From positions 186,001-250,000 of the forward strand of contig JAGNHB010000001.1 of the NCBI GenBank assembly GCA_018001935.1: DNA of 64,000 bases. The letters are read 5' to 3'. The position numbers and the translations under genes were made by a program. The notes below the pieces were generated by a model, which worked only from the letters and a program-made list of their open reading frames with translations, was not told where the DNA came from and ran no database searches. Origin of the DNA: Acidobacteriota bacterium (GTDB lineage: Bacteria; Acidobacteriota; JAAYUB01). Of the stretch, positions 1 to 6,834 are shown piece after piece. Every line of letters begins with the position of its first letter. Position 1 is the stretch's first letter.

Positions 1-1
1 G

Positions 2-1195
2 TTCATGCTGGCCTGGAACTGGCGCCTGGGGCTGTTTTCCCTCCTGATGCTGGCCCCGTGCTACGTTTTTGCCGACCGGATGAACCGCCCGCTGACGCGG
101 CGGTCCGAAACGGCGAAAAACCGGCTCTCGGAGCAGAACGAGGTCCTCCTGGACATCCTCGGCGGGCACGGCGAGGTCCGGTTCTTCCAGCAGCAGCGCA
201 GCGCCCTGAGGCGCTTCGAGAGGACGTCCGCCCCCCTGGCCGAGGCGAACGTCCAGGCCAACGTTTTCGGGGAGTGGATGTGGGGGGGGCTGGACGTCCT
301 CTCGCAGTTGCTCGTCCTCGCCCCGTTCATCGCCGGCTGCTTCCTGTACTGCGCGGGGGGGACGGACGTGACGGTGGGCATGCTGGCGGGGTTTTACGCC
401 TACCTGGCCCAGCTGGCCGGACGGATCCAGTTCCTGTTCGGCGGTCTGGGTGGTTTCGGCCAGGCCGTTCCGTCCCTGCGGCGGATCGGGGAGGTCCTGG
501 ACTTCCCCGAGGAGAGCGCCCCCGAGCGGGTGAACCCGGACGAGACTCCCGAAGATACGGGCATCGAGTTCCGCGGGGTCTCGTTCCAGTTCCCCGAAGG
601 GCCGAAAATCCTGGACGGCTTCGACCTCCGGGTCCCGCCCGGCGACAAGGTGGCGATCATGGGCGCCAGCGGGGCCGGCAAGAGCACGCTGATGGGGCTG
701 CTGCTCCGATTCTACGAGCAGGACCGGGGGGAGATCCGCTTCGGCGGGAAACCCGTGGGGAGCTACGACCCCGCCTTTTTCTACAGCTTTTTCGGCTACG
801 TCAGCCAGCGGACCAACCTCTTCGACCTGACCCTCCGGGAAAACGTCGCGCTGGGATGGCACGCCGTACCCGAGGACCGGGTTTGGGCCGTCCTCGACGT
901 GGTGCGCCTGAAGGAGGTGGTCGAGGCGCTCCCGCGGGGGCTGGACACGCCCCTGGGGCCCCGGGGCGTCACCCTCTCCGGGGGTCAAGCGCAGCGGCTG
1001 GCGCTGGCGAGGGCCCTGGTCCGGGAGCCGGCCGTCCTGATCCTGGACGAGTTCACGTCCGGCCTCGACCGGACCACGGAGGAGGCGATCCTGGACGACC
1101 TGTTCGTCCTCTTCCGCGACCAGACCGTCCTCTGCGTCACCCATTCGCCCCCGGTGGCCTCCCGCTTCCCCCGGGTGATCCACCTGCCGCAGTGA
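2..1195 (+). CDS. ABC exporter half-transporter (permease-ATPase), 5' end cut by window
   Basis: The reading frame is open from base 2, so the gene begins upstream of the window and its first transmembrane helices are missing. What remains is the end of an ABC exporter membrane domain (hydrophobic stretches near the first visible residues and around residues 95-140) followed by a complete nucleotide-binding domain. Walker A is GASGAGKST, the signature is LSGGQAQR, Walker B is AVLILDE and the H-loop is in CVTHSP. Such fused permease-ATPase proteins pump lipids, peptides or drugs out of the cytoplasm as dimers. The substrate cannot be read from the sequence. It lies about 130 bp upstream of a membrane protein gene on the same strand, which may or may not be co-transcribed. 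The ATG at base 5 is probably an internal methionine. Confidence 0.9.
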   Translation, partial: FMLAWNWRLGLFSLLMLAPCYVFADRMNRPLTRRSETAKNRLSEQNEVLLDILGGHGEVRFFQQQRSALRRFERTSAPLAEANVQANVFGEWMWGGLDVLSQLLVLAPFIAGCFLYCAGGTDVTVGMLAGFYAYLAQLAGRIQFLFGGLGGFGQAVPSLRRIGEVLDFPEESAPERVNPDETPEDTGIEFRGVSFQFPEGPKILDGFDLRVPPGDKVAIMGASGAGKSTLMGLLLRFYEQDRGEIRFGGKPVGSYDPAFFYSFFGYVSQRTNLFDLTLRENVALGWHAVPEDRVWAVLDVVRLKEVVEALPRGLDTPLGPRGVTLSGGQAQRLALARALVREPAVLILDEFTSGLDRTTEEAILDDLFVLFRDQTVLCVTHSPPVASRFPRVIHLPQ

Positions 1196-1328
1196 GGGAA
1201 CCTTGCCCTGGGCCGAGAGGTGAGGATGGCTTCGACGGACCTCCCCGGCGAGCCCGAAGGCCGAAGTAAGCGGTTGTTGCTTTGGCTGGGAAACGCGGTT
1301 CCGCACTCTTCCCGGGAGGATTTCAAGG

Positions 1329-2066
1329 ATGACCGCTCACTTCCCGAAAACGGACCGCTCGAACGATTTCCTGTCCAACCGGGGGATCCTCGATATCTGC
1401 CTCATCTATTTCGTGCTGGGCCTCGTCGAACTGATCGTCAAGTTCGTCCTGAGCAGAGTCATGACCAGTCATCAGATCAGCGGATACTACATGTCCGGAC
1501 TCTTCCTCATGATCAGGACGGGGGTGGCGGTCCTCTGGTTCTCTGCCATCGTCCGTCTATTCCTGCGCGAGAAACCCGGGAAGGCACTTTTCCGACTTGT
1601 TCTGACACCCGTGATCATCCTCACCGCGGAGATTCTTCTGTTTTTCGTGCATGCCTTCATCCCCAGCGGTCTCTCCGGCTGGCCGCTCGATTCCGTCTAT
1701 TCGAAGCGTCGTTCCCAATACTTCCTTCTGGCCCGTGACGATACCCCGACCGATTGGGTCTACACTCTCCACAGCACGAGAACGACTTTGTTCAACCCCT
1801 TGTGGAAGAAGGAATACGGGAGCCCGCCTCTCGACTATTCAGAGGACGGGTCACTGACGTCTAACCCCCGTTTGTTCCTGAGCCGGGACGAGACGATCCT
1901 GGCAATCGCGCGGGGTGGTCGATTCACGGATGCCGTCAACCTCGACACCGGCCAGGCCCTCACGGGGGCGGTGGCCTGGAATGAGGCCAATCGGGAGGAC
2001 CTGTGGAGGATCCGCAGCGAAAAGGTCGTCAAATTGTTGGAGTCTCACGGAGGTGTAACGAAATGA
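1329..2066 (+). CDS. hypothetical membrane protein, three N-terminal helices
   Basis: A 245-residue protein with three predicted membrane helices in its first half (about residues 18-40, 52-75 and 83-105). A soluble C-terminal half of about 140 residues lacks any motif I recognise. A purine-rich stretch (GGGAGG, then AAGG next to the ATG) precedes the start. GC content and codon use are slightly lower than in the flanking ABC gene, which may mean it is a recent arrival. Its stop codon overlaps the ATG of the next short gene (ATGA), so the two were probably translated as a coupled pair. I assign no function. Confidence 0.65.
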   Translation: MTAHFPKTDRSNDFLSNRGILDICLIYFVLGLVELIVKFVLSRVMTSHQISGYYMSGLFLMIRTGVAVLWFSAIVRLFLREKPGKALFRLVLTPVIILTAEILLFFVHAFIPSGLSGWPLDSVYSKRRSQYFLLARDDTPTDWVYTLHSTRTTLFNPLWKKEYGSPPLDYSEDGSLTSNPRLFLSRDETILAIARGGRFTDAVNLDTGQALTGAVAWNEANREDLWRIRSEKVVKLLESHGGVTK

Positions 2067-2338
2067 ATTCATCAGTCAACCGGGTCGTTTTTCCCGCTGT
2101 GATGGTCCTTGCGGTCCTGTCTTCCTTCCTCCCCTTTTCGGCCCAGAAGCCGGCGGACCGGGACATCTGGGTCCCCTCGACCGTCTCGGAAGCCGCCCGG
2201 AAAGTCCTGAAAAACTACGGCAAAAGCAAGGGGTACTAGCGGGTGGCGCCCGCCCCGGACGACCTGGCCGGGTGGCGCGCCATGCATGACCTGATGGAGA
2301 CGGCGACCGCGGCGCGCAACGCGGTGTTTGGAGTTTGG
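2063..2338 (+). pseudogene. broken alpha/beta-hydrolase-like gene, N-terminal remnant
   Basis: The ATG at 2063 overlaps the stop of the upstream gene. The frame encodes a hydrophobic leader (about residues 8-25, VVFPAVMVLAVLSSF) and then a segment ending at a TAG at 2237-2239, after only 58 codons. Reading on in the same frame past the TAG gives another 30 or so plausible codons (including APDDLAGWRAMHDLM) up to a TGA at 2336-2338. This resembles the N-terminal lead-in of acetyl-esterase-type alpha/beta hydrolases, where a VS.EAR...L stretch is followed by a D.AGWRAM-like stretch. The catalytic core is absent and interspersed repeat sequence follows. I read it as a decayed gene interrupted by a nonsense mutation and truncated at the repeat. 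The family assignment is tentative; the truncation is plain. Confidence 0.4.
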
Positions 2339-2379
2339 TGATTTTCTGGCAGGCAGATCAGATTTTTGGAGATCCATCC

Positions 2380-2545
2380 GTTCTCTTTGATTCCCCGAAG
2401 GGGATTGGCATTCCAGCCCGGGGCAAGCCGCGGACGCAAGGGAAGTGTTAGGGTTAAGCAGGAAACGTCGGCGTCCGCGGCGCCGCCCCGGGGCGAGGGC
2501 AGGGTAAGAGATCTCCCCCGCCCCGAAGGCGGCGGGGGGAGTGGG
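2380..2545. repeat. GC-rich interspersed repeat (type A)
   Basis: Non-coding block built from a CCCCGAAGGGG hairpin core, a stretch containing CAGCCCGGGGCAAGCCGCGG, and a second palindromic CCCGCC..GAAGG..GGCGGG core. The same building blocks recur in altered order at about 4375-4530 and 4600-4690. No coding potential fits it, and it abuts the broken hydrolase-like gene. It appears to be a dispersed intergenic repeat family of this genome. Confidence 0.5.
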
Positions 2546-2689
2546 TTGGCTTCCTGTGTGGGATTTTCCGGGCACGAGGTCTTGCCGAACTCCCCGTGCG
2601 CCTTCCAGGGCGCGATTCAGTGGGGGGGGCGTTCGGTCCCGGGGCGTCGCTTCGCTTGCCCCGGGACTGATCCCCCCATCGGCACTCTT

Positions 2690-2790
2690 GTAGACATCCC
2701 CGAAGGATCCGGCATAAATCACGTCAGGTCGGGAGTATCGACATGTAGACCGCATAGGCGTCGGGATCAACGCAGATGTTGCTGACACCG
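2690..2790 (-). pseudogene. BNR/Asp-box repeat protein fragment, frameshifted
   Basis: On the minus strand one frame reads VSNICVDPDAYAVYM and an adjacent frame reads on as DVIYAGSFGDVYKSADGG. Together these match the usual sortilin/BNR propeller repeat (a VDP..P..iYAG...GvykS.DGG pattern, where S-x-D-x-G is the Asp-box). The two halves are out of frame and the fragment is about 100 bp, so this is debris of a larger beta-propeller gene. A second fragment of the same kind lies at 5150-5345. The fold call rests on the Asp-box pattern only. Confidence 0.5.
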
Positions 2791-2826
2791 GGTGAATCCG
2801 GTGTGTTGTAGTGCAGGCCTGTTTCG
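2785..2826. other. two consecutive hairpins downstream of HEPN gene
   Basis: ACACCGG-GTGAAT-CCGGTGT and, just after it, GCAGGCC-TGTTTC-GGCCTGC form two perfect 7-bp stems. They sit about 120 bp past the stop of the HEPN gene on the minus strand. There is no T-tract, so they are not a standard intrinsic terminator, though they could stabilise a 3' end or be part of a repeat. Confidence 0.4.
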
Positions 2827-2946
2827 GCCTGCAGTGCCGCTATCCCCATCGTAAGAATGAAACAAACGATGAATATGGAAAGGGTTGGTTTCTTTTTGGG
2901 ATTTCTTTTCTTTGTCGCTTTGGGGTTAGCCCTGGTAAAGGTGGAT

Positions 2947-3363
2947 TCAGGGCAGGAGCGCCGCCTCGAGGTCTTTGAGAATGCCTGTCGTGGCCTGGAT
3001 CGCCTGTTCCGCGTCGGTATCGCCGTAGACCTGGGATGGAGTCAGGTCCGGAAGCCCGTTGGGGTAGCGGGTGGGGATGTACAGCTTGTCGAGCAGGCGG
3101 GCGTGGCCCTGGAGCGGCTTGAGAAGGCTGTCGCGCAAGGCCGGGTCCGGAAAGTCCTGCATCAGTTTCAGGACCGAGTGCCCCCACGGGTCGATGCCGT
3201 GATGCATCCAGAACGCTTTCAGGATTTTCTCTGCGCACTGTTGAGCCTGAAAACACGCCCACTCGAAACAACCGGCCTGCCGGGAGACCTCCGCGGCACG
3301 GAGGTCCGCACGAGCCTGTGACAGCCACCGGGCGGCTTCCTTGCGCAACTTTTCAAGGCTCAT
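2947..3363 (-). CDS. HEPN domain protein (toxin of MNT/HEPN pair)
   Basis: A 138-residue all-helical HEPN protein. The N-terminal half has the typical W...A..DL..A......G....A.FQAQQCAEK.LKA pattern (about residues 13-52), and the C-terminal half has RYPNGLPDLTP. HEPN proteins coded beside a minimal nucleotidyltransferase act as RNases or translation inhibitors, which the partner neutralises by AMPylation or tight binding. The classical R-x4-6-H RNase motif is not obvious here, so nuclease activity should not be assumed. The gene overlaps the upstream MNT gene by 11 bp, as expected for a two-gene operon with translational coupling, and it shares that gene's promoter. Confidence 0.85.
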   Translation of the reverse strand: MSLEKLRKEAARWLSQARADLRAAEVSRQAGCFEWACFQAQQCAEKILKAFWMHHGIDPWGHSVLKLMQDFPDPALRDSLLKPLQGHARLLDKLYIPTRYPNGLPDLTPSQVYGDTDAEQAIQATTGILKDLEAALLP

Positions 3364-3661
3364 AGATCACCTGACCTTCCTTTATCACCCTCGATAAAAA
3401 GGGAAGTTCCAGATTTTCCTCGAACTCTCTCGAGGTGTAGACGAACAGGTCCAACGGGACGTGCAGGAGGGTGACGATCGCATCGTAGTATTTGTCCAGC
3501 CGACGGAGATACGGGAGAGGCTCGTCGTCCACCACGAGGAGGTCGAGGTCGGAGCGGCGTTCAGCCGTCCCCCGGGCGAGGGAACCGAACACGATGGCCT
3601 TCCGGGCCTTGCCGGACTCGAAAACGGGACGGAGTTGGTCGCCGATCTGCTGCAAGTCCAT
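3353..3661 (-). CDS. minimal nucleotidyltransferase (MNT) antitoxin
   Basis: A 102-residue nucleotidyltransferase of the DNA-polymerase-beta fold. The signature is GSLARG (residues 27-32) followed by SDLDLLVV, which carries the two metal-binding aspartates. MNT proteins paired with HEPN toxins transfer AMP or otherwise block the toxin, and that fits the overlapping HEPN gene immediately downstream. There is no Shine-Dalgarno. A sigma-70-like promoter (TTGACC, 17 bp, TACAAT) ends 6 nt before the ATG, so the mRNA is probably leaderless. A second, truncated copy lies at 5323-5562 within an 895-bp duplication. The start is fixed by family alignment and by the promoter position. Confidence 0.88.
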   Translation of the reverse strand: MDLQQIGDQLRPVFESGKARKAIVFGSLARGTAERRSDLDLLVVDDEPLPYLRRLDKYYDAIVTLLHVPLDLFVYTSREFEENLELPFLSRVIKEGQVIYEP

Positions 3662-3667
3662 GAAGCC

Positions 3668-3696
3668 ATTGTAAACCCCGGGAACGGTCCGGTCAA
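3668..3696 (-). promoter_or_regulatory. sigma-70-type promoter of MNT/HEPN operon, leaderless
   Basis: On the minus strand a -35 box TTGACC (3691-3696) and a -10 box TACAAT (3668-3673) are separated by 17 bp. Only 6 nt separate the -10 box from the MNT ATG at 3661, so transcription would start at or next to the A of the ATG. Predicted by eye. Confidence 0.65.
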
Positions 3697-4090
3697 TCCC
3701 GTGAAAGCAGTAGTTCGTTTTTGCACCGCCGCTACGCGGCTTCCTGCAATTTCACCTATCGCCCCCTCCTGGGCCTGCCGGCCCAGGCTTTTTCCGAACC
3801 ACCCGCTACGCGGGCTGGGCGAGACCGTTAACGCAGGCTGGACGAGACCGTTTCGGAGATTTATCTGCACAAATGCCGGGGGAACACCCGCCGTCTAACA
3901 TCTTTTATCCCTATGGGATAGAGATTACATCCGGGAAAGAGTTGCCTTCCGGGACAGAGACTCCTTCCAGCTGAAAGCCCTCCCTTCTGCACCCATCGGT
4001 TTGGGGCCGTCACGGCCGGTGGATCACGGGGCCCCTCGCCCCAAAAGCCTGACGCTTGTCACTGGACACCGCGTCACCGCTGTCGTGACC

Positions 4091-4162
4091 CTTTGCGAGC
4101 TTGGCGTCCTGGTGGGAATCGATCCGGATCTGGATCTCGCAAAGGCGCGAAGCTCGCAAAGA
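4091..4162. repeat. palindromic interspersed element (type B), copy 1
   Basis: An imperfect inverted repeat: CTTTGCGAGCTTGGCG on the left pairs with CGCGAAGCTCGCAAAG on the right, around a GATCCGGATC core. A related sequence with the same core occurs at 52536-52645, and half-elements occur at 6245-6266. No coding capacity. It looks like a MITE- or REP-like structure. Confidence 0.6.
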
Positions 4163-4343
4163 AAAACTAATCGCCGGAGGAGCGGCCAAGGGGCACGAAA
4201 GCACGCCTTCACCGGGTTGCCGCGCCGCCGGCCGGGATCGCTGCCCGCGACACGGTTTTCCCCCGCCGCGTGTTCGTACGCGTCGTCCCGACGCGGATTT
4301 CCCCACACACGGAAGCACGTCAAAACGGTTTTACGGTTATTTC

Positions 4344-5349
4344 GGTCCCACCGGGCATCGGAACAATGCCGTGCCCCCGCCGCCTTCGGGGCGGGGTCGG
4401 AAAGGTTTTGGGCGCACGAATCCCCGGGGCAGCGACGCGGACGCCCGTCACGGTTCCCGAGACGCTTGTGTATCGCCGGCGTCCGCGGCTTGCCCCGGGC
4501 TGAAACGCCTTTCCCCTTCGGGGAAACGGGGCGGGGGGGCATAATTCAAATCGGGAGTAAACGTTCGCGGAGCCTAACAGGGATCGGACGTTCGAGCCGC
4601 CCGACCGGGGCTGGAGCTTCGAAGGCCCCGACCCTCCCCGAAGGGGAGGGGGCGTTCCAGCCGGGGGCAAGACGCGGGCACCGGCCGCGAAGGTGCAACG
4701 TGCCGCTCGTTGAGGGCGCCCGCGTCGCCGCCCCCGGAACGCGGCGGCGCGGGTAGGAAACGCACCCTGAAAGGGTGCGGGGAAGGCGGGTCCGTCCCGA
4801 GACGAAAAGCGGCGCCCGAAGACGCCGTCAGTGATCACGACAACATGGCCCGCCAGGATGAACGATTGCACAAACCGTCAGGGTTCACTCGACGATAGGT
4901 TTCGGACTTTCAGTCGCTCATAAGTCTACCCGTCGTCACCCTGATCCGGATTTCCCTGCCTGGAACGGTCCTTGTTCGCGGATTTCGTGGTTTTAAAAGG
5001 CTGTTAGCGGTTTAGACTGAAGGGGTTTAGGCCGGAATAAGGGCCGTCGGGAACACCATGCCTGCGTCCCGGAATCCCTTTCTTGCCTTCCGTGCCTTTC
5101 GTGGTTCATTCTTCCGCTTATCCGTGTTCATCCGTGGTTCTCTTCCGGATTATCCGGGTTGGGTCGTCAACAGATCCTCTCCGATCCGGTTCCAGCTCTG
5201 GCCGCCGTCCAGGGACCGGAACAAGCCCAGGCCGTCGCTGTCCTCCACTCCCGCGAATATCCGGTTCGGTGCGGCCGTGTCCAAGGTCAGACAGGTGATA
5301 TAGGTGAACGGCCCATGCTGGTTCAAGGAGTCCACAGCTTCCCACGAGA
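4344..5349. other. intergenic region between the two duplication copies
   Basis: About 1 kb without a convincing gene. It holds two type-A GC-rich repeat blocks (about 4375-4530 and 4600-4690, each with a CCCC(T)TCGGGG-type hairpin and a CAGCC(C)GGGGCAAG-like stretch). It also has a stretch of degenerate ATCCGTG-containing repeat (about 5090-5146) and a BNR-repeat fragment at its right end. Several long open frames cross it on both strands but have no family features and fall in GC-rich repeat. Confidence 0.6.
5150..5345 (-). pseudogene. BNR/Asp-box repeat protein, C-terminal fragment
   Basis: The minus strand encodes about 60 residues that include TYITCLTLDTAAPNRIFAG and GLGLFRSLDGGQSWNRIG. 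This is a textbook BNR/Asp-box repeat (S-x-D-G-G-x-x-W), ending in a normal stop. The 5' part is missing: at 5349/5350 the frame switches directly into the duplicated MNT sequence. It is the same kind of debris as at 2690-2790, and the two may come from one disrupted propeller protein. Confidence 0.6.
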
Positions 5350-5562
5350 GTCCAACGGGACGTGCAGGAGGGTGACGATGGCATCGTAGTACTTGTCCAG
5401 CCGACGGAGATACGGGAGGGGCTCGTCGTCCACCACGAGGAGGTCGAGGTCGGAGCGGCGGTCAGCCGTTCCCCGGGCGAGGGAACCGAACACGATGGCC
5501 TCCCGGGCCTTGCCGGACTCGAAGACGGGACGGAGTTGGGCGCCGATCTGCTGCAAGTCCAT
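5323..5562 (-). pseudogene. truncated second MNT nucleotidyltransferase
   Basis: The first 70 or so codons match the intact MNT gene at 3353-3661 (GSLARG and SDLDLLVV both present). At the duplication boundary the frame runs into foreign sequence and stops after SRGKLWTP, giving 79 residues instead of 102. No HEPN gene follows. The promoter (TTGACC, 17 bp, TACAAT) is retained at 5569-5597. The catalytic motif is intact, so a short product could still be made, but loss of the C-terminal third makes a pseudogene more likely. Confidence 0.8.
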
Positions 5563-6244
5563 GAAGCTATTGTAAACCTCGGGAACGGTCCGGTCAATCC
5601 CGTGAAAGCAGTAGTTCGTTTTTGCACCGCTGCTACGCGGCTTCCTGCAATTTCACCTATCGCCCCCTCCTGGGCCTGCCGGCCCAGGCTTTTTCCGAAC
5701 CACCCGCTACGCGGGCTGGGCGAGACCGTTAACGCAGGCTGGACGAGACCGTTTCGGAGATTTATCTGCACAAATGCCGGGGGAACACCCGCCGTCTAAC
5801 ATCTTTTATCCCTATGGGATAGAGATTACATCCGGGAAAGAGTTGCCTTCCGGGACAGAGACTCCTTCCAGCTGAAAGCCCTCCCTTCTGCACCCATCGG
5901 TTTGGGGCCGTCACGGCCGGTGGATCACGGGGCCCCTCGCCCCAAAAGCCTGACGCTTGTCACTGGACACCGCGTCACCGCTGTCGTGACCCTTTGCGAG
6001 CTTGGCGTCCTGGTGGGAATCGATCCGGATCTGGATCTCGCAAAGGCGCGAAGCTCGCAAAGAAAAACTAATCGCCGGAGGAGCGGCCAAGGGGCACGAA
6101 AGCACGCCTTCACCGGGTTGCCGCGCCGCCGGCCGGGATCGCTGCCCGCGACACGGTTTTCCCCCGCCGCGTGTTCGTACGCGTCGTCCCGACGCGGATT
6201 TCCCCACACACGGAAGCACGTCAAAACGGTTTTACGGTTATTTC
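5350..6244. repeat. 895-bp direct duplication, copy 2
   Basis: Second copy of the segment at 3449-4343. Its left edge fuses the MNT reading frame to BNR-repeat debris. Its right edge falls at the 3' end of the YhbP-like gene: that gene's stop codon (6238-6240) lies inside the duplicated segment. It carries the second copy of the type-B palindrome at about 5992-6063. Confidence 0.95.
5569..5597 (-). promoter_or_regulatory. duplicated MNT promoter
   Basis: Same TTGACC-N17-TACAAT arrangement as upstream of the intact MNT gene, again with 6 nt between the -10 box and the ATG at 5562. Confidence 0.5.
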
Positions 6245-6834
6245 TTGGCGTCTTGGCGTCTTTGCGAGAGACCCTTCACTTCGATTTCTTTCCGTTTAAA
6301 CCGGCCGCTCGAGGTCTCGCTGCCGCACTCCGACAGGGTGCCGTCGGGGGCGGGGCGGAACTCGCGGCGGGCGGCGCTCCCGAAGCCTTCCCGGTTGTCG
6401 GTGAAGACCACGCGGCCGGCCTCGAAGCGGTAGAGGTGGACGTCCCGCCCGGCCCGTCGCCGGAAGGCGCGGATGTCGGGGTCCTTGAGGAAGGCTTTCG
6501 CGAAGGGGAACTTCAGGAGAAAGCGCGCCACCGCCCCGAACCACTCCCGCCCGGGGCCGACCCGGGTCACGGCGCCTTCCATCTGGGCCCCGCGGATCTC
6601 CCGCCAGTCGGCCCCGCCGCCGGCCGAGACGGACGCGGCGCACCGGGCCCCGCCCGGCAGGGCCTCCGTGACGTGCCGGGAGGCTTCGCCGGAGAAAAAA
6701 TAGAAGCGGTTTCGCCGGTGGACGTAGTAGACCGCGGCGCACCAGGGCCCGCGTTCCGAGGCCGTGGCGAGGGTGAGGACCTCCCGGGAAGCCAGGAAGC
6801 GGTCGAGGGTCTCGGCGGGGCAGGGGGCGTTCAT
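6238..6834 (-). CDS. YhbP/UPF0306-like protein of the PNPOx split-barrel fold
   Basis: A 198-residue protein. The N-terminal 145 residues resemble the UPF0306 (YhbP) group of the pyridoxamine-phosphate-oxidase split-barrel family: L.S..VLTLAT....PW.A.V.Y, then NRFYFFSGEASRH, then IRGAQMEG. Members bind flavin or haem-like cofactors but the substrate is unknown. The ATG overlaps the stop of the upstream ABC exporter (ATGA), so the two are translationally coupled. The last dozen residues (LSQRRQDAKK) are the translation of a dispersed AAAGACGCCAAGACGCC-type repeat, and the stop codon is supplied by the duplicated segment. The native C-terminus has therefore probably been replaced. Confidence 0.8.
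   Translation of the reverse strand: MNAPCPAETLDRFLASREVLTLATASERGPWCAAVYYVHRRNRFYFFSGEASRHVTEALPGGARCAASVSAGGGADWREIRGAQMEGAVTRVGPGREWFGAVARFLLKFPFAKAFLKDPDIRAFRRRAGRDVHLYRFEAGRVVFTDNREGFGSAARREFRPAPDGTLSECGSETSSGRFKRKEIEVKGLSQRRQDAKK

Larger units (their letters stand above)
3449..4343. repeat. 895-bp direct duplication, copy 1
   Basis: Bases 3449-4343 match 5350-6244 at a constant offset of 1901 bp. Left boundary: the shared stretch begins at GTCCAACGGG. Right boundary: it ends at GGTTATTTC. I count 11 substitutions within the first roughly 290 bp (the MNT part and its promoter region) and see none in the following roughly 600 non-coding bases. That non-coding part contains a palindromic element (see 4091-4162). 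In this copy the left boundary lies inside the intact MNT gene. Confidence 0.95.

Noticed and set aside
2857-3321. 154-codon frame with an N-terminal hydrophobic stretch
   Set aside because: The start looks like a membrane helix, but most of it is antisense to the HEPN gene, which has family features and overlaps its MNT partner as expected.
4001-4756. Long frames in the duplicated non-coding part
   Set aside because: They occur in all frames and both strands, show no conserved family features, and differ between the two copies after the duplication ends.
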